Position numbers and translations under genes: made by a program. Positions 24,701 through 31,300 of a stretch of DNA of 64,000 nucleotides are shown here, piece after piece. Every line of letters begins with the position of its first letter. The first letter of the stretch is position 1. Below the pieces are notes generated by a model that saw only the letters and a program-made list of their open reading frames with translations, searched no databases and had not been told where the DNA came from. Location of the stretch: NCBI GenBank assembly GCA_964036315.1, contig OZ038498.1:9967861-10031860 (forward strand). The letters run 5' to 3'. This DNA is from Acanthosepion esculentum. Lineage: Eukaryota > Mollusca > Cephalopoda > Sepiida > Sepiidae.

Positions 24701-27700
24701 TTTTTAATGAAAGGCTTTGTAGTATCAAATGCAAATGAGATAGGACAAGCATAAAAGGAAAGCAACTGGTGAACAAGACAGCATTACTCAGTGAGCCCGT
24801 TTGCTTAATATAACACGGAGAATTGTGCTAAGACTGCTACCACAGAGAGATATACGCAACATAAAAGGCTTACTGATACTTATAGCTGTGAAGTATAACC
24901 TTTGTGATCTAAGCAAACTACTGTTTCTTTTAAAGAACATCATCTAATAAATGAATTGATCATTTATGATAGTTAATGTACTGTTCATAACACTTGAGGG
25001 TGAGCAGAGTCGTGACAAAATACTCTCATCAAAATACTGCCTTCTACCAAAGTTGACTAATACAATTAAGAACTGTTTCAAGAAGCATTTTTCAAATCCA
25101 ATTTTTAGCAGTCTGACTTCACAAACCATTGAGAGAAATATGGCTCTATTTAAACAAATGCCAAATAAATTCTTTTTCATAAAATCAAACAGGAAATTCA
25201 GCCATTGATCTTTAGTCCTTTGATATTTCAAAATACTGTCATTTAACTGAATCTGTCTCAGTCGTATCATATTTTTGGATCCTTCAGCTTCTTCATGATA
25301 CCCGTGGAGCCCACTCTACTATTCCTAAGACTATTCATAACTTGTTGTGCTCTCAGGCTTGTCATGGTAAGTGTCAATTATTTATTTTATCAATCCATAT
25401 GACATTTAACAAATTTACTAAAGAACAAACTGTAATCGACCTTACAATTACACATAAACATTCATTTTTTTGTTTTTTATTTTTTCTGCTTGATTTTTAC
25501 ATAATTTACTGTATTGTTTTTTGTCTTTCACCAAAAAAATGAATGATTTATTTCTATAATTATAGATATTTTATTTATTTCTATAATTGTAGGTATTTTA
25601 TTTATTTCTATAATTATAGGTATTTTCAAATGTTAAAATAAATAAAATAGCGTTTGAGAATTTAGAGAAGGACAGATAATTCAATGAACAATTCTTTTCA
25701 AAACATCTTACTGCAGCAGTTCCAGATATTCAAATTTCTGATTAAAAATATTAACATAATATAACTTAATGTAAGAAATTTTAAGACAAAACGTAAAAAA
25801 CATTTTCTTTGTATTGTTCTGACTTGTCATATTTAATTTACTTAAACTTTGTGTCACATTTTTTGATCATGTGAATCTGTAAGAAATAAAATATTATTGA
25901 ACCCTGTCAGAACTCCAAATTTTGAACTCAAACTGAAGTGCTCATTTTGACATCCACAGTTCATAATGACAAAAACAAACCTTTATAAATTCATCCAGCT
26001 CCATGCTCCCACTTCCAGAATACCATCACAAAATGCCAATGCTCCTAAAACATCTTTTTTGGCTAATCAGAATCAGTTTTCACAGCAGCCATTTCTGAGC
26101 CACTACTGACAACATATGCATATTAATTTTCTCTTTATCTCAATTACACTACCTTGTATTATAACCCAAATGAACTCTCAGTCTCCCACAACTGATATAC
26201 AATACCCCAGAAGGAGCAAATGATCATGGAAAATAAAATCTCTTTCACTTATCCCGACCACAATTTATTTCCATTTGTTGTCTTGTCACTTCCATTTTTT
26301 TTTCTTGGTAAGGCCACTGTTACAATCTGGGGACCATAACATGAAGAAATTGCTGTTAAGAAAACAAAATGTGTCCTTTTCTGATTTGTCAGGAGCAATG
26401 TTTTATGACCTTTGCTATTTTGGATGGTATTCTAGAAGTGGATACACAGAACCGGACAAAATTAAGGTTTGTTTTTGACATATGAGTTGTGGATATCAAA
26501 GTGAGCACTTGACTTTGAGTTAAAGACTTGTATTTCCAACAGAGTATGACAATATATTTGTGATCTTGGGAAATTGTAAAACATTAAATACCTTAACCAT
26601 ACAAATTTGAAAGATAAGAACAAAATTATTTCTCTAATGATCAACAAATTATCTATTAATTTTTTAGTGATCAACTAATTACCTTTCAATTTTCTCTTTA
26701 GGTGCCATTAAGTTCAATGACCCTTTGACTTTGGTGGAATGCCAGAATTTACTGAAAATGTTGCTGAAATGCAAGCTACCATTTCAGTGTGCCCATGGTC
26801 GTCCTTCAGTCGTTCCTCTCCTTAACTTCGAACATTTGAAACGGATCTTAACAAAGCCGGTAAGTTTGGATGGTGCAGTTTCTTGAGACTTTGAAACATA
26901 ACTTTAACTTTTGCCCTCAATAATTCAAACTGATACAGTGGAACCTCGGTTCACAAATTTAATTCGTTTCTGAAGGCCATTCATAACTTGAAATGTTCAT
27001 AAATTGATACTATTTTTTCAGTAGGAACCAATGTAGAGAAAAAAAAATCACAGTACAATAAAATTGGAAAAAAGCACAAGACACGAATGTATGCAACATG
27101 GCAGTCGACTCAGAAATTATTCTGTTCAGGTTAACTTGGTTTTGGCAATGTTGTGCAAGAAGCAAAATTTTGTTCAATAATCGAGGTATTTTCATCTCGA
27201 ATTTTCTGTTCAAAAACCAATTTGTTCAACATGTGAGACTTTCAAGAACCGAGGTTGCACTGTATTTGAACATTAGCTTTTCAGTTTCTACCTGAGCATC
27301 TCCGCAAGTTTATAAAAATCATTTAAGAAGGAATTTTGAACTTGAGATTCAAATTGGTGCTTAGGTTGTTATGGTAATTATCTCCAAAATGGAATAGGAT
27401 GAATAAGCCCACTGAAAATAATTTTAAAATATACTGATTATAAAATGTTTTTAGGCTTTCTTAAATTTAAGCAAAAATTAATAAGCTCTATTAATTTAGG
27501 TATTGGTGTGAAATTGCTGGAAAATGAGCATAGCATGATAAAAACAGCGAAAAACTTGACAAAAACAAAATTTTATCGTCAAAATGTTTATGTTACCATT
27601 AAGAGGGAAGACCAAAATAATTTTTAATTATTTTTTAAAATTTTCCTGCTTTTATTAGAACATTCTAACTTTTGATTGAAAAACCTTGTTTCTCTTCATC

Positions 27701-28292
27701 AGCGGAACTACTAGTAAATAACAGCAAATTTTTTGTACATTTTTTTTTTAATGAAAGACATTTGAAAATCTTGCAAAAATAAAAATAATTGTCAGATTTT
27801 AATGAAACTTTCAGAAACTATTCACAAATGATGGAAATTATTATAAATATGTTTATATTTTTTTAAAGTCATGGTAAAAAATTTTTTTATACTTATTCCC
27901 CCCACCCATACCTAATTTTATGAAAACTCTTGAAATTAAAAAGTGTACATGTTTAGTGATTAATTAGTTAAAAGCTTTGAGGAAAGTATATCATGTTTTT
28001 TTTGTTTTTTTTAGTTGACCCCCACCTCTACCTTAAAATCAACTCTGATTTGTAACATACAAAAGTCAATAAAACAAAGATATTATTTAATTTCAAAAGC
28101 TTTTAGTTCCTTTTACTTGTTTTTATGAATGTGGATAATATTGTCTGAAAGCAAAAAACGTTTTTGATGAAAAATACATTTTTACAACAATTATTTGTTA
28201 TTTCTTAAATTATTTTATTTTTTTACATTAAAGTTGTTAGATATACTAAAATTAATGAGAATGGTGTACAGGTTAGTCGATGGTGTTATTAA

Positions 28293-28346
<54 letters not shown>

Positions 28347-31300
28347 TTACAAATTATAAATTGTAAAGCTGGTTAAAATCAGCAAACTCCAAATAGATAG
28401 AAATCTAATATAATATGTTTTTTTTTGTGTCCATAAAATGATTGTAATTCAAATATACAGAAGACCGGAATAGTCCGTCACGTGGTTTGCATTGGCATAT
28501 AAATGTTGTTCTCCGCTTTTCGATACAGTGTTTGTGCGAAACACATGTGGCAAAATTTTGATGTTTTGTTTTACTTAAAACAAAAAAAATTAAAACTATA
28601 TTTTATGTACCTTATGAAGTTTTATCTCACTCTCAACAGTCTTAGTTTTAAAATTTTCATAAAGCATCGTAAATGTAAAGGTGGAAAGCTAAGTACTGAG
28701 GAACAATAAAAAATTAGAGCGCTGAAATTTTTCCTTAAAAATAATGAGGTAAATAAACTGGTTCTATAAAAAGCTAAATTATGTCATTTCTGTCCTTCCG
28801 TATGATAATTTTTCCTTGCTTAAAAGCTGTCACTATGTGCTGAAAGCATCAATCATCACAGTCACACGTCATTGCTGTTAAGACCTGCTGTCAATTTTCC
28901 GGACTAAAAAAAACATGATTTTAAACGACAATTTTGGACGTGCTAGGAATGATTAAAAAATGTAAAAAAATAATCAAAAAATTTCCTCTTTATAATAACG
29001 TAAACATTTAGACAATAAAAAATTATTTTCATCAAGTTTAAGGCCGTTTTTATCATGCTATGCTCATTTTTCCAGCGATCTCACGCCAGTACCTTCATTA
29101 ATTGTACAATGTTCAATTTAATTTTTTTTTTGTTTGAATTTTTAAGAAAATATTCACTGATTTACTCTTTTTTTTCCACTGAATAAAAATGTTGATGTTT
29201 ATGACACTGACTAATAATAATACCTAACCCAAGGATTGAACTCATTACTACCACTTTTACTCACTAAGCCATGTGCCTTTTATGGCAAATTCATAATACA
29301 GACTTTGGAGCCTTAAACTTGTCTCTTCAACTGATCCAGACTAATCCAATTCTTAAGTTATGTCATCTACTCTCAGTGGAAGGGATAAATTAACGAGAAA
29401 CACTTAACTTACCAAATATCCTCTTTCATGGATAGTAGAATAAGAATAATTTATCTGTATGAAGTGAATAAAGTGTCCAGCTTAAAATGTTACCTCAAGA
29501 AGGCTGGAGAGTATAACAGCTGAAATATTGTAATTATAACAACCAAGATAAAGATAATAGTCTGAAAAAATTGGTGTGTAACTGAAATTGTTTACATTTT
29601 AAAATTTGAAAATCAGTTTTTGTTTTAACTACTAAATTTAAATATATATATATATAATATATATTAAATATAAACAATTGTGAAAAATAAGAAATGAATC
29701 ATTTTAAGATGTGTCAGTGACTGTGTTAAGAGTTAAAGTTTTGTATAAATATATGAAAAACGTCTCCATATTGATGATTTATGGTAGCACTAAAAAGTAA
29801 TTTATAGTTTTAATACAGATATCTTCACTAATTCACTGAAAAAGAGCATACCATGATGAACAAAGTCTCTAAATGTGATGAAAAATTTTTTTTATTGTCT
29901 AAATATTTATGTTATTATTAAGAGGAAAGGCCAAAGTATTTTTTGATTATTTTATTAAATTTTTTCATCCTTTTTAGAACATTGGAAATTTTGATTAAAA
30001 ATATTGTTTTTTTGCATTAGTGGAATTCCATTAAAAAGCATGTCTTAATCATGGTGACTTGTTTTGGAGGTGTGAAATGACAGTTAAATGAATGTATTGA
30101 CAACTTAGGTCAGGGGAAGTTATTGGGCGGGAGAACACAAGTGACAATTTTTTTTTAAATCTTAAGTGAACTAATTTAACTACAAAGTAATTTTTTTAGA
30201 ATGAACAAATACTTTCAGCAATCTAATATTTTATTGATTTAAAAAAATTTTTTTTTTTAATTACTTTAGTTTTATAGCCTTGCATTTGAAGATGCTCTCT
30301 GCAAAAATAAAATTTTAAATACTAATAATAAAATAAATTCAAAATTTTATAACAGTGGCATTATTTTTATTTACTAATTTTTATATCTCAGTTATGAGAA
30401 AATTTCACAAATTAGATATAAAAATTAATAATTAAAAATAATATAAAATTTCATAAATAAGATAGGCACCTAATAATCATAGGTACCTAATAAGACAGGC
30501 ACCTAATAATTATAGCTACATTTGTCATTTTTATGAAATGTTATTTTTTTTAATGTGTTAATTTTTAATTTTACTTATTTTTAATATTAATTGTTTTGTT
30601 TCCGTCCCTAGAATTGAAACTAAAAAAGAAAATAATTAATAATTGCAGTATGTTTCTCACTGAAAAACAATGAATTAATTATATTTAAAAAACTAAATTA
30701 AAATATTTATCGAAATAGGACATCAAATAAAACTTTTGGAAATGCGACGATGATGGTCCAAGTCAGTAAGAGAATTCCACACATTTGCAGTACGAAAACT
30801 AACATTTTCTGAGGTCAGTTTATTGCCGTCAGGAGAAACAACTCTTAAAACACGTAACATTAAGGTCACTTATGATCATCCATATATTTGGGGAAAAAAG
30901 CTTTTATGCACACAAAAACAGTGTAAAATTCAATTTTAAAATACATGTGCATCTCAGATTGTAATAAGCTTTCAAATCTAAAGATCTGTACACATAGATC
31001 TAGTTAATAACAGTATTTCCTAAACTGCGTGAATTGAAATTTAATTTTAAAATATTTAACAACTTTTTATCACATTTTGCTATAAAATTGAAAAAAAAGG
31101 AAAATAATTCTTGTAAAAATTCATTTTTCACCAGAAAAATATTTTGGCTTCAGACAATATTGTCCTTAATATATATTATTCATAAAAGCCATTAAAATCT
31201 TTTTAAATTAAATAATGTCTTAGTTTTATTGGGGTTTTTATGTTACAATTCAGAGCAGAATTTTTGATAACTGCAATTTGATTTTACAAAAAAATTGATG

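Noticed and set aside
24944..25270. 108-codon minus-strand frame as a gene
   Set aside because: AT-driven composition, an overlapping antisense frame of similar length, and no recognisable motif.
26275..26478. 67-codon frame as an MLH3 exon or transposase piece
   Set aside because: It is not in phase with the flanking MLH3 exons, which join cleanly without it, and it has no recognisable motif.
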